IMG/VR virus record: IMGVR_UViG_3300032294_000186
Span: 1-22,419 of that record
Reading direction: 5' to 3' (one strand)
Source: a virus
Length of the DNA: 22,419 nt
Position numbers and translations under genes: made by a program. The notes under the pieces are model-generated. The model made no database searches. It was not told the origin of the DNA and was given only the letters and a program-made list of their open reading frames with translations. Positions 7,902-14,636 of the stretch are shown here, in pieces. Each line of letters begins with the position of its first letter. Within the stretch, counting starts at the first letter, position 1.

Positions 7902-8102
7902 TTATTTTTTAGTTATGTACCACCATCGTGGCTCTATTATAGTATTCAAATCTTTGCACTCTTTATCTTCTTCTCCGCTCCAAACAATTTTTAGTAGCTT
8001 GTACTTGGTTACTTCGTTTTTTTCTATCTCGGTTACCTGACCTTCAAAATAACAATCACCATCTTCAACATCTCTGATTATATCTCCAACACTAAAGGTC
8101 AT
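7902..8102 (-). CDS. Small hypothetical protein, 66 aa
   Basis: ATG 8102 overlaps the sigma-factor stop as ATGA, so the two are probably translationally coupled. The protein is short, acidic and beta-rich: FSVGDIIRDVEDGDCYFEGQ, VTKYKLLKIVW, and a terminal RWWYITKK. The pattern suggests a small SH3/Tudor-like barrel. No family recognised. Its coupling to the sigma factor raises the possibility that it modulates that factor, but this is speculation from context only. Confidence 0.7.
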   Translation of the reverse strand: MTFSVGDIIRDVEDGDCYFEGQVTEIEKNEVTKYKLLKIVWSGEEDKECKDLNTIIEPRWWYITKK

Positions 8103-8626
8103 ATTAAATCAAAATCTTGGTTTGTATAATCTTGGTAGTCCTCGCCTACCTCCTCTTTCAATCTTTCTTTGCAGTTCTTTAGCGTGTTAAATATCGAAGT
8201 GAGTGAGATGCCTGAGTCTTTAGCAATGTCTCTCATTGATGCGTTGCCTTCCTTGTAGACTTTAAATAGCATGGAGTCGTACCAATGCCAGTTGTCCATC
8301 TCTTCATGTATCCTTATATGCAATCTTTCAAGTGCTTCGTGTTTATCTAACTCGGACTCATCGTCTGCTACTCCTCTTACTTCGTCTAATGATAAAAACT
8401 GAACGCTACCAGTTTTGTTTATTTCGAATGCTCGGTTGCGAAGCATCATCCACATTAAAGCAATGTTTGGTCGTCCGTCTTTTAGTATCTTCTCCTCGTA
8501 GTTATATTTGACTATTCTCAGGTAAACATCCTGCACAACGTCTTCTGCGAGGTCTTGCTCTCCAAATGAACGGACTATCTTTACCCATTCCTTATGGTGG
8601 TCTACTAATATTTTGAGTGCATCCAT
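8099..8626 (-). CDS. RNA polymerase sigma-70-family factor (ECF-like), phage-encoded
   Basis: 175 residues from ATG 8626. Residues 9-45 match sigma region 2 (HHKEWVKIV, DLAEDVVQDVYLRIVKY), the part that binds core polymerase and the -10 element. Residues about 116-160 match region 4 (ASMRDIAKDSGISLTSIFN, then a KERLKEEV helix), a helix-turn-helix for the -35 side. It is the first gene after a strong terminator and has its own promoter about 11-40 bases upstream. It heads the packaging and tail block, so it is probably an early- or middle-made factor that directs host polymerase to later phage promoters. Family call is firm; the timing role is inferred. Confidence 0.82.
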   Translation of the reverse strand: MDALKILVDHHKEWVKIVRSFGEQDLAEDVVQDVYLRIVKYNYEEKILKDGRPNIALMWMMLRNRAFEINKTGSVQFLSLDEVRGVADDESELDKHEALERLHIRIHEEMDNWHWYDSMLFKVYKEGNASMRDIAKDSGISLTSIFNTLKNCKERLKEEVGEDYQDYTNQDFDLI

Positions 8627-8641
8627 TGGTTAAATTCTAAA

Positions 8642-8671
8642 CAAATATAAGACTATATTTTAATCACGCAA
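8642..8671 (-). promoter_or_regulatory. Bacteroidota-type promoter for the sigma-factor/late operon
   Basis: Minus strand carries TTG at 8671-8669, a 19-base spacer, then TATATTTG at 8649-8642. This fits the Bacteroidota consensus (TTTG around -33, TAnnTTTG around -7). The predicted transcript would start near 8637, about ten bases before the ATG at 8626. It is placed immediately after a terminator, giving the late block its own transcription unit. Confidence 0.75.
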
Positions 8672-8672
8672 T

Positions 8673-8701
8673 AAAATTAAAAAAGCCACTTTAAAGTGGC
8701 T
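8673..8701 (-). terminator. Rho-independent terminator ending the early block
   Basis: Perfect inverted repeat AGCCACTTT/AAAGTGGCT at 8701-8684 on the minus strand, forming about seven base pairs with a TTAA loop, followed by six T (8684-8679), two A and four more T. The stop codon of the upstream HTH gene lies inside the hairpin. Confidence 0.85.
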
Positions 8702-8912
8702 CTAAATTGTTTAAGTAAATCTCTCTGCTGACATAGTTATCTATCTTGTGTAAGGTTGATAAGGTTACGTCTTTGCCTTGTAGGAAGTTGTTTAACTGAA
8801 ACTGGTGCATCTTTAGTCCTTTGGCTTTTATGTCTTGGACTATTTGGTTTCGTGTTTTCACAAGCAATATTCTACAAAGCTGCTTTCGGAGTGTTAAATC
8901 GTCAATGTACAT
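8691..8912 (-). CDS. Small HTH (Cro/CI-like) protein, 73 aa
   Basis: ATG 8912 follows the preceding stop by one base. A longer frame upstream would need a TTG inside the neighbouring gene, so I prefer the 73-aa form. Residues 22-62 read RNQIVQDIKAKGLKMHQFQL, NNFLQGKDVTLSTLHKIDNY. This resembles the helix-turn-helix core of Cro/CI-type regulators, in which a recognition helix is followed by FLxGKxxxSLxTLxKI. The helix 2 region is short compared with full-length repressors. It is the last gene before the early terminator. A DNA-binding regulator is likely; its operator is unknown, and the TACCC dyads at 16891-16945 are one candidate. Confidence 0.65.
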   Translation of the reverse strand: MYIDDLTLRKQLCRILLVKTRNQIVQDIKAKGLKMHQFQLNNFLQGKDVTLSTLHKIDNYVSREIYLNNLEPL

Positions 8913-8913
8913 A

Positions 8914-9147
8914 TTAAAAAGGAAGGTCGTTATCAATACTATCTCCGATTGGCGCACGTTCAATTGGTGCTACATACGGCTCGCTGAATGATGCTGAGAA
9001 GAAACTTCCGTTTTTACCTTGCTTTACCCAAAGAGCTACTTCCATTTCTTTGCCGTTTACGTTTACCTTTCCTTTGTAGTCAGGTTGTTTGTCGCTCGTC
9101 TTTTTGTCGTTTTTAAAGATTGCTCCTGTGTTTGTTTTGTTTTCCAT
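8914..9147 (-). CDS. Small protein with SSB-like acidic C-terminal tail, 77 aa
   Basis: ATG 9147 overlaps the upstream stop as TAATG. The core (NTGAIFKNDKK, DYKGKVNVNGKEMEVALWVK, FFSASFSEPY) resembles a family of short phage proteins, sometimes described as ssDNA-binding or DUF736-like, that I recall from replication regions. The chain ends IDNDLPF, very close to the acidic DDIPF tail by which SSB recruits partners. It lies in the same operon as an ERF annealing protein and a YqaJ-like exonuclease. A role as a small ssDNA-binding or recruiting protein is a reasoned inference; an OB fold is not proven from sequence alone. Confidence 0.7.
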   Translation of the reverse strand: MENKTNTGAIFKNDKKTSDKQPDYKGKVNVNGKEMEVALWVKQGKNGSFFSASFSEPYVAPIERAPIGDSIDNDLPF

Positions 9148-9245
9148 TATAAATTAAAAATTAAATTGATTACTAAGATAATTGCTATTGTGGCTACCAG
9201 TATCATTGTGCCTACTGCTGCCATGTATTCGTGTTCGGGTTTCAT
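9147..9245 (-). CDS. Predicted single-span membrane microprotein, 32 aa
   Basis: ATG 9245 overlaps the upstream stop (ATGA) and its own stop overlaps the next ATG (TAATG), so the frame tiles the gap exactly. After a short polar N-terminus (MKPEHEYM) almost the whole chain is hydrophobic (about residues 9-31, GTMILVATIAIILVINLIF), enough for one membrane helix. No family recognised. Tiling and composition make a real gene likely, but at this length chance cannot be excluded. Confidence 0.55.
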   Translation of the reverse strand: MKPEHEYMAAVGTMILVATIAIILVINLIFNL

Positions 9246-9397
9246 TCGTCTTTTACTATTTCTAATTTTCCAGCAAAATCGTAGCCAGTTAATCTAATCA
9301 ACTGCTCAATGTGGTAAAGTAAGTCTTCAAGCGTTGCGTCTTCGTGGTCGAATTCATAGCTTGCTTTGTTGCCATAGTGTGTGATTTCTATTTTCAT
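9242..9397 (-). CDS. Small hypothetical protein, 51 aa
   Basis: ATG 9397 overlaps the stop of the MazG-like gene as ATGA and the stop at 9242 overlaps the next start. The sequence has a beta start (MKIEITHYGN), a charged turn with EFDHEDATLEDLLYHIEQL and a closing strand (FAGKLEIVKDE). Highly acidic and probably cytosolic. I recall similar short sequences in phage early operons but no function. Confidence 0.6.
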   Translation of the reverse strand: MKIEITHYGNKASYEFDHEDATLEDLLYHIEQLIRLTGYDFAGKLEIVKDE

Positions 9398-9660
9398 TGT
9401 TCGTCTTGTTTTCGTGTTTTACTTGCTTCTCGGTAACCTTCGCTGAAGCTCTTAACTTTTTCAAGGCTTATCTCTTTACGGATGCGCTCTAAATACAACG
9501 TGAAGTCCATAGCTTCTTCCTGAGCGTGGTTTATCCAATCAAAGATAGTCAGGTCTTCTCGGTCTAATGTTACTCCGTATTTTCGTAGTCCTGTTGCAGA
9601 GCGTTCAGCGTACTTTGCCATCACGGATAAAACTACTTGGTCTTTTACTTCTTGGTTCAT
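9394..9660 (-). CDS. MazG-like/all-alpha NTP pyrophosphohydrolase-type small protein, 88 aa
   Basis: ATG 9660 overlaps the upstream stop as ATGA. The central region reads RSATGLRKYGVTLDREDL and then FDWINHAQEEAMDFTLYLER. An RS..GL.KYG.TL motif followed by a helix with E48, E49 and D52 is typical of small phage proteins in the MazG-like or dATP/dGTP diphosphohydrolase group, where the acidic residues bind magnesium. It is all-helical, without membrane segments. Such enzymes clean up or adjust nucleotide pools during phage replication. I see only one of the two acidic helices clearly, so activity is uncertain. Confidence 0.65.
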   Translation of the reverse strand: MNQEVKDQVVLSVMAKYAERSATGLRKYGVTLDREDLTIFDWINHAQEEAMDFTLYLERIRKEISLEKVKSFSEGYREASKTRKQDEQ

Positions 9661-9848
9661 TGTTCCGTGTTTTTAAGTTCGTCAATCTTTGCTTCAAGCA
9701 AATGAATATTTACTTTGAGTTGTTGGCTTTCTCGGTTAGCAACTCTCAGTTGTTGTTCGTGATTTTCTACTCTTCTTTTGTAATATGATAGTTCATTAAT
9801 AGCTTTCTCATATCTATCAAGAATTTCTTTGATTATATATTCTTTCAT
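9657..9848 (-). CDS. Small coiled-coil protein, 63 aa
   Basis: ATG 9848 overlaps the exonuclease stop as ATGA and the stop overlaps the next ATG. From about residue 10 the chain is one long charged helix (RYEKAINELSYYKRRVENH through LLEAKIDELKN) with heptad-like spacing of Leu, Ile and Val, so a coiled coil is likely. No catalytic motif. It may pair with the exonuclease or annealing protein encoded next to it, but this is context only. Confidence 0.65.
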   Translation of the reverse strand: MKEYIIKEILDRYEKAINELSYYKRRVENHEQQLRVANRESQQLKVNIHLLEAKIDELKNTEQ

Positions 9849-10525
9849 AGCATTTCGATTAAGGCATTGTAATACAATCGGCAGTCTTCTATGCGAGCTT
9901 TTATCTGCTCGATTACTTGTTCGTCTTTTTGTACGTAGAATACTTTGACTCTGCGGTTCTTTGGTATGTGTGAAAACTGATGCTTACTTTCAACCTCTTC
10001 ACGCAAATCTAAGTCCTCATCAATCTTGTGCAGTTTCCAATGCGCTCTGCGGATTTCGTCCTCTACCATTTCGATAGGAGTGTCAACAAGGCAGTAACAA
10101 AGCATTGCCTGCTGCTTTCCAGTCAGCCACATATAACCCTGTAGCTGATAAAAATAGTCTTTGTTAGGAATATCGGTATCGAAAAACGGAAAGGTAGTAG
10201 CATCCCAAGAGCTTTTTACGTCAAGCAATACATCTTCCGTGTTTACGTCAGGTGTTCCCTTTATCCAATCATTCTCAAAATACTCCTCATTCTTGTAGAT
10301 AAATTTGACGTCTAAGACATCGTTTACAAGTGAGATAGACTCATCTTCAACTGCGTTGCCTTTGTCCGTGTAACGGCTTGAAAACTCCTTGCGGATGCCG
10401 TATTTCTCTTGCAGTACGAGTTCGTGGATGTAAGTTTTGGCAGTTTGGCTAAGTAGTTCGCTTTTAGAGCGTGGTGTTGCCATGATTTTACCTATGGCAG
10501 AACACCGAATTTTGAGAGCTTTCAT
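9845..10525 (-). CDS. YqaJ-like viral recombinase / PD-(D/E)XK exonuclease
   Basis: 226 residues from ATG 10525, which overlaps the ERF stop as ATGA. Core motifs of the YqaJ/lambda-exonuclease fold are present: RCSAIGKIM near the N-terminus, E60 in KGNAVEDESI, GTPD at 90-93, LLDVKSS at 100-106 (D102, K104) and the helix YQLQGYMWL near 126-134. These residues coordinate metal and cut DNA 5' to 3', producing single-stranded tails that the adjacent annealing protein uses. Pairing of exonuclease and annealer in consecutive overlapping genes is the classic phage recombination module. No missing residue noted. Confidence 0.85.
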   Translation of the reverse strand: MKALKIRCSAIGKIMATPRSKSELLSQTAKTYIHELVLQEKYGIRKEFSSRYTDKGNAVEDESISLVNDVLDVKFIYKNEEYFENDWIKGTPDVNTEDVLLDVKSSWDATTFPFFDTDIPNKDYFYQLQGYMWLTGKQQAMLCYCLVDTPIEMVEDEIRRAHWKLHKIDEDLDLREEVESKHQFSHIPKNRRVKVFYVQKDEQVIEQIKARIEDCRLYYNALIEML

Positions 10526-11049
10526 AATGCGTTGAGCATATCGGTTTGACCTTCAGTTAAAGCAAACGATGCTTCCAGCTTTTCACGAGTATATTCACCT
10601 TTGGCAATAGCTTGTACTGCTGCGCTAAAACGCTTTTGGTCAATGGCAGGTAGTTTCTTCTCAGTTTTAACTTGCTCACCTGATGCGTCCGTGTCTTTGT
10701 CAGTTACTAAACCAAGTGCAGAGCTGAGTGCATATCTGCGGTAGTAGGTCACACCTGAACCAAACGATTGAAAGTCATTCATGCCTTTGAGTTGAACGTA
10801 AGGAATAGCAACAAGGCTTTCTAAGCTCTCTCCTGATTCAACATGGAATACCATCGTAGCAATGTAGTTAACATCGTCTTTGGTGTGTAGGGTTTGAGTA
10901 AATCCAAGTCCGTGTTTTTTTAGCAACGGATTTATTACCTCAAAGATTTTCGGAAGGTCAGCGTAAGAGTATCCGTAACCTTGTGTTGCCTTGTGAATGA
11001 CAGGCACTTCTTGTTGGAACATTGCCAACGATTTAAATAAATTCTTCAT
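10522..11049 (-). CDS. erf: ERF-family single-strand annealing protein
   Basis: 175 residues from ATG 11049. The ERF core is seen as YSYADLPKIFEVINPLLKKH (about 28-47), GLGFTQTL, VFHVESGESLES and the signature GMNDFQSFGSGVTYYRRYAL (about 89-108), followed by SSALGLVTDKDTDAS. ERF proteins form rings that anneal complementary single strands in phage recombination and genome circularisation. It is the first gene behind an internal promoter-like TATATTTG (11080-11073), and the following gene is its exonuclease partner. The C-terminal part is short and helical, possibly for protein contacts. Confidence 0.88.
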   Translation of the reverse strand: MKNLFKSLAMFQQEVPVIHKATQGYGYSYADLPKIFEVINPLLKKHGLGFTQTLHTKDDVNYIATMVFHVESGESLESLVAIPYVQLKGMNDFQSFGSGVTYYRRYALSSALGLVTDKDTDASGEQVKTEKKLPAIDQKRFSAAVQAIAKGEYTREKLEASFALTEGQTDMLNAL

Positions 11050-11072
11050 AGCGTAAAAATTAATTATTTATA

Positions 11073-11080
11073 CAAATATA
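11073..11080 (-). promoter_or_regulatory. Promoter -7 box before the recombination genes
   Basis: Exact TATATTTG on the minus strand, directly after the NinG stop codon, in a 35-base gap in an otherwise overlapping gene chain. I found no good TTG at the expected -33 distance, so only the -7 element is supported. It would start a transcript near 11068, about 20 bases before the ERF ATG. Confidence 0.5.
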
Positions 11081-11084
11081 TAGA

Positions 11085-11600
11085 TTATTTCAATTGGTTG
11101 TACTTTTCTTTATATTTTTTTATCAGTTCTTTCAGTTCGTCTACTGACCATCGCTTTTCTAAATGCGCTCTACCTTGTAATTCAATCAATCTTTGCGCTC
11201 CTATTCGTTTTTCTATACCGATTTGATAGTTTAGTAGGTTTCCGCTTAAATAAGTGTTGCAATGCTCGCATTGTAGGTGGCAGTTATCTTCGTCAAACCT
11301 TACATTTGAGTGACCACCTTGAGAGTAGTAGTGTCCGCAGTTTTTTTTGAGCGGTGGTTTTTTGCAGCTTATGCAGTTCAATCCTTTGTCACGCTCTCTT
11401 ATGTACTTGTTGAACACTATCTGTGCTTCTTTCAACCAGTCCGATGTTGTTTTCAAATTGGCTTTCATTCGTGTTTTAGTCTGCTTCCATTGCTTCTCTT
11501 TGGCTTCAGCTACAAAAGCACGGACGCACTCGTCTTTCAGGCAGTATTTTGCATTGAATCGCACAGGTTCAAACTTCTCCTTGCAGTTCTTGCATCTCAT
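11085..11600 (-). CDS. ninG: NinG/Rap-family recombination protein
   Basis: 171 residues from ATG 11600, overlapping the methyltransferase end by 32 bases. The N-terminus carries a Cys cluster (C3, C6, C20, C25), followed by a basic helix. A second zinc site has CISCKKPP, then CGHYYSQGGHSNVRFDEDN and HLQCEHCN, which is the NinG core with its HNH-like Cys/His arrangement. Lambda NinG (Rap) is a structure-specific endonuclease that acts on branched DNA during recombination. It stands next to ERF and YqaJ genes, so the operon encodes annealing, resection and branch cleavage. Confidence 0.85.
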   Translation of the reverse strand: MRCKNCKEKFEPVRFNAKYCLKDECVRAFVAEAKEKQWKQTKTRMKANLKTTSDWLKEAQIVFNKYIRERDKGLNCISCKKPPLKKNCGHYYSQGGHSNVRFDEDNCHLQCEHCNTYLSGNLLNYQIGIEKRIGAQRLIELQGRAHLEKRWSVDELKELIKKYKEKYNQLK

Positions 11601-12267
11601 CGAATATAGATATTTGATTTGTATTTAATTTCTTAACTATGTTTAAAGCAGTTTCGAGTATGGTTTTGCCTGCTTCATAGTCTACCAGGTTACGAGCCAT
11701 TTTAACTACGCTTTGTTCGCCTTTATACTGTTTAAAATCGTAATCGTGAAACTCACACAATCCTTTTAATTCGTTTTTAGCTGCGCTTATTGCAAATCTT
11801 CTATCTTGTAAATCATTAGGTAAAACAAAATTAGTCCAATACAAATGACGTCCTCTTTTTTGAGCAGGAATTAACGGCTCGTAATATGGGATGACATTTT
11901 CAACCACAAACTTGCCTGTCTTAAAATAGTGCTGCAAGAATAGGATTTCTTCATATAGTTTTAAATCCGGATAAATTGCATCTACTGAAGTATCGTAGTT
12001 TGAACTATTCCAATACCTGGCTCGGCTATGGCTTGGACAAGGAGGCGAACTCCAAATAATATCAAACTCTTTAAAGTGGTCTAACAAGTATTGGTGTGCA
12101 TCTGCGACTATAACAATGTCGTTTGGAAATCTTTCTTGATAAAGTCTTGCAGCTTCCTGGTCAAGCTCTACGGCAGTAACTTCTATTTCTATGTTTGCTT
12201 CTTTAGCGACATCATCCCACTTGTATCGGTTACCACCTAAGCAAGCATATAAGTTTAAAATTTTCAT
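11569..12267 (-). CDS. DNA cytosine-5 methyltransferase (phage type)
   Basis: 232 residues from ATG 12267. The SAM-binding start is NLYACLGGNRYKW (residues 5-17), a phage variant of motif I. TAVELD (31-36) is the motif II acidic residue. The catalytic motif IV is SSPPCPSHSRAR (73-84, with C77), motif VI is VVENVIPYY (121-129), and QKRGRHLYW is motif VIII-like. A full target-recognition domain is not obvious and the chain is short compared with bacterial C5 enzymes, but phage members of this size are common. It probably protects phage DNA against host restriction. Site specificity cannot be read from sequence. Confidence 0.82.
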   Translation of the reverse strand: MKILNLYACLGGNRYKWDDVAKEANIEIEVTAVELDQEAARLYQERFPNDIVIVADAHQYLLDHFKEFDIIWSSPPCPSHSRARYWNSSNYDTSVDAIYPDLKLYEEILFLQHYFKTGKFVVENVIPYYEPLIPAQKRGRHLYWTNFVLPNDLQDRRFAISAAKNELKGLCEFHDYDFKQYKGEQSVVKMARNLVDYEAGKTILETALNIVKKLNTNQISIFDEMQELQGEV

Positions 12268-12278
12268 AGCGTGTTTTT

Positions 12279-12536
12279 TTAGTCTAATTCAATTACTTCC
12301 TCAATCCATTGGCGAAACAAAATCTGCAACTGAATCTGCTCGTCAAATATCTTACTTGCGTTCTCTCCGTCTATTCGTAAAACGGCTCTATCTACCTTTT
12401 CAATCTCTTTCATTAGCATAGTCGCTTTATTCTTTAGACCTTGACGAAATACTCTATTATCGTTTAAGTCCTCAATAAAATCTGCTAAGACTGGTAATAC
12501 GGCACAAAGTGCCACTAATTTTTGCTCTTTTTTCAT
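12279..12536 (-). CDS. Small helical hypothetical protein, 85 aa
   Basis: ATG 12536 overlaps the upstream stop as ATGA. Predominantly alpha-helical and charged: LVALCAVLPVLADFIEDLND, then a basic stretch (FRQGLKNKATMLMKEIEKV) and an acidic helix at the end (FRQWIEEVIELD). The first helix is amphipathic rather than clearly membrane-spanning. No family recognised. It lies between the coiled-coil gene and the methyltransferase. Confidence 0.65.
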   Translation of the reverse strand: MKKEQKLVALCAVLPVLADFIEDLNDNRVFRQGLKNKATMLMKEIEKVDRAVLRIDGENASKIFDEQIQLQILFRQWIEEVIELD

Positions 12537-12835
12537 AACTCGTTTTGTATTTGGTTAAATTTAATTTGGTTTTCTAATTCTTTGATTATTCGTGTTTGCT
12601 CCATGTTTCGGTTAGCGAGAATTGTATTTTCTCGGCTTATCGCTACTGCGTGTTCGTATAGGTTTGTAAGAAAGCTGATTGCCTCTAATAACTCTTCTTC
12701 GCTTTGCTCTGCGCCTTTGATGTAGTCGATTGCTTCAGGTCTTGTTTTTAGTATTTGCTCACGAGCGTTTTGAATTCGTTTTTTTATACTCCACAGGTTT
12801 GCTCCCGTCTTTATTTTTTGTAGTCCGATGTCCAT
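12533..12835 (-). CDS. Coiled-coil hypothetical protein, 100 aa
   Basis: ATG 12835 to TGA 12533, overlapping the next ATG. A basic N-terminal part (LQKIKTGANLWSIKKRIQNA) is followed by long helices (EELLEAISFLTNLYEHAVAI and ENTILANRNMEQTRIIKELE) with coiled-coil spacing. No motif for an enzyme. It may work with the neighbouring PAPS-reductase-like gene or methyltransferase, but I have no direct evidence. Confidence 0.65.
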   Translation of the reverse strand: MDIGLQKIKTGANLWSIKKRIQNAREQILKTRPEAIDYIKGAEQSEEELLEAISFLTNLYEHAVAISRENTILANRNMEQTRIIKELENQIKFNQIQNEL

Positions 12836-12844
12836 AGTTTAAAT

Positions 12845-13693
12845 TTAAAGTCCACAATATCCTGAATCGCAATCGTTGAAGTCATCGTCAAATAAGTCCA
12901 ACTGCAATTTATGGTTTTTAATCTTTTCATAAGTTATTCCGCTTTTAAAAGTGCATCCGTTTTTTTGTTCCATTCGCACAAACCAATCAAACTGCTTCTC
13001 GTCTCGTTGGCTCATATGCTTTAAAAATATCTCGGAGCGGTGAAAACATCCAACACAATTGTTTTTGTAAGCAAAGCGCACAGGTTTATCTTGCCAATAA
13101 TTCTCAACCGTATCTTTAAATATACCGTCTTCAATTAGCGGAAAGCGTGTCATTCTATACGGCAGTTCTTTCCATTTGTTACGTCCGTTTTTATGACCTA
13201 CCTTAAACTTAAAGTTTTCTACTCCGTCAACTGCTCGCTCAATCATCGTTTTAGCACGGCTCATTTCATTGGCTCGGAAACCTATTCTCATTTCTACAGG
13301 CAGCTCCGTGTTTTCGTAGCACCATTGAGCAATTGGTTTTACTTTCATATCCGTAGTGCAAAAGCGTGTCATTTGATTAGGTAGGTAATTTGTGCCGTTA
13401 GCCATCTTGTAGGATGCTATTACCTCATCGAATGTTTTATCGCTTAACCAAATAATTTCTTGCCCGATGTACTGCTCAAGGTCAAGCATTGTATAAATGA
13501 TTGTGTCCTCTTCAAGCGTACCGATAAACTCCTTGCCTATTCTATCGCTTACCATTTGACGAACCTTAGCATCAGGAAACAACACATTAATATCATCAGT
13601 TCTAACCAATGAAAACACGTTGTAGTCAGCAGGGTAGTTAGCTGCTATATAGCTTGAAGTTTTACCTCCGCTTAGTGAGTTTACCGTTTTCAT
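12845..13693 (-). CDS. PAPS reductase-like PP-loop protein (DndC/CysH superfamily)
   Basis: 282 residues from ATG 13693, two bases after the helicase stop. The PP-loop SGGKTSSY (residues 8-15) is the ATP-pyrophosphatase signature. RFCTTDMKVKPI (110-121, C112) is the RxCTxxxKxxP motif of phosphoadenosine phosphosulfate reductase-type proteins. CVGC at 213-216 and a C-terminal C275/C280 pair could bind an iron-sulfur cluster. Members of this superfamily reduce sulfate adducts or, as DndC, add sulfur to DNA. In phage genomes they are frequent, but their role is unsettled. The gene stands next to a DNA methyltransferase, so a link to DNA modification is possible. Substrate unknown. Confidence 0.78.
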   Translation of the reverse strand: MKTVNSLSGGKTSSYIAANYPADYNVFSLVRTDDINVLFPDAKVRQMVSDRIGKEFIGTLEEDTIIYTMLDLEQYIGQEIIWLSDKTFDEVIASYKMANGTNYLPNQMTRFCTTDMKVKPIAQWCYENTELPVEMRIGFRANEMSRAKTMIERAVDGVENFKFKVGHKNGRNKWKELPYRMTRFPLIEDGIFKDTVENYWQDKPVRFAYKNNCVGCFHRSEIFLKHMSQRDEKQFDWFVRMEQKNGCTFKSGITYEKIKNHKLQLDLFDDDFNDCDSGYCGL

Positions 13694-13694
13694 T

Positions 13695-14636
13695 TTAGAA
13701 AGGTGTTTGGTTTGCTAAATTACGGAGTTTCTCCGATGTTGATAATATTCCGTCTTTTGGTAATGCCATTTGCTTTTCAGTTGGGCGAAATGGTGTTAAA
13801 GGGTCTACTCCGTTTATTTGGAAGCCGATGCCTGAATTAAAGTTGCAATAAATTGGCTCATTCAATGACGTGTGCTTACCGCCAGTTTCCGTGTCCTTAA
13901 CTTTCTCTACTCCAACCCAAGTTACGAGCTTCATTGTTTCGTGTTTAATTAGGCGGTGTATCACGAACATATCATCGCATCTGTTCAAAAATGCCTTACC
14001 ACCTTCAATATGGTCTTTAAGAGGAGGCTTCAAATGACCTTTCCAATCACCTTCTTGGTATAGGTTGCCAGTTCTACCTGACTCAGTATTAGGGTGCGTG
14101 TTTATGTAGATGGTCATTCCCGTTTGGTTGACAAACTGCCTTGCTCGGTTCATAAATTCGTAGTTTCCTGCAAAGCTCATCTCTCTATCCAATCCTGTGA
14201 ACGGGTCAATCAATCCTACATTGCATCCGCTCTTCTTGAATAGTTCGAGAACCTCATCAGGTTTGTAGAGTTTCGAGTTGTCCACGAATGTAAAGAACTG
14301 CTCTAAGTATGCAAGGTCTCCGCTGATTTGTGAGTGGCTCAGTTTACTGAAGTGCTTGCCTCTGTACATTTGTATCATGTCTCTAAGGATTTGACCTTTT
14401 TGATTTTCGCCTGACCAAATGCAAAACGTGAGTCCGTGTTTTAGTGCGAGAGTAAGAAAGTACCAGTTTATCCAATACGTTTTACCTACGTTGTCATGTC
14501 CTAAAATGATGTTTAATTGCTTAGGCTTAAATCTTAAATGCTCATCTAAGAAGCAGTCAAGTCCAAGTCCTTGTTTGATTTTACCATCTCTTACATCCAA
14601 GAGGTATTGTAGTGTATCTCCTTGCTTACTTAACAT
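13695..14636 (-). CDS. RecA/DnaB-like replicative ATPase (helicase)
   Basis: 313 residues from ATG 14636. Walker A is GHDNVGKT (46-53), a SGENQK segment (75-80) is the H1a-like motif, Walker B is VGLIDPFTGLD (140-150), and TIYINTHPNT near 175-184 is the sensor-type motif with His181. The remaining C-terminal part includes a GGKAFLNRCDDMFVI segment typical of DnaB/RAD55-like ATPases. No N-terminal DnaB domain is present, so it is a compact one-domain form. It follows the DUF6291 initiator-like gene with a 7-base overlap, matching an initiator/helicase pair. DNA unwinding is inferred from this pairing. Confidence 0.78.
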   Translation of the reverse strand: MLSKQGDTLQYLLDVRDGKIKQGLGLDCFLDEHLRFKPKQLNIILGHDNVGKTYWINWYFLTLALKHGLTFCIWSGENQKGQILRDMIQMYRGKHFSKLSHSQISGDLAYLEQFFTFVDNSKLYKPDEVLELFKKSGCNVGLIDPFTGLDREMSFAGNYEFMNRARQFVNQTGMTIYINTHPNTESGRTGNLYQEGDWKGHLKPPLKDHIEGGKAFLNRCDDMFVIHRLIKHETMKLVTWVGVEKVKDTETGGKHTSLNEPIYCNFNSGIGFQINGVDPLTPFRPTEKQMALPKDGILSTSEKLRNLANQTPF

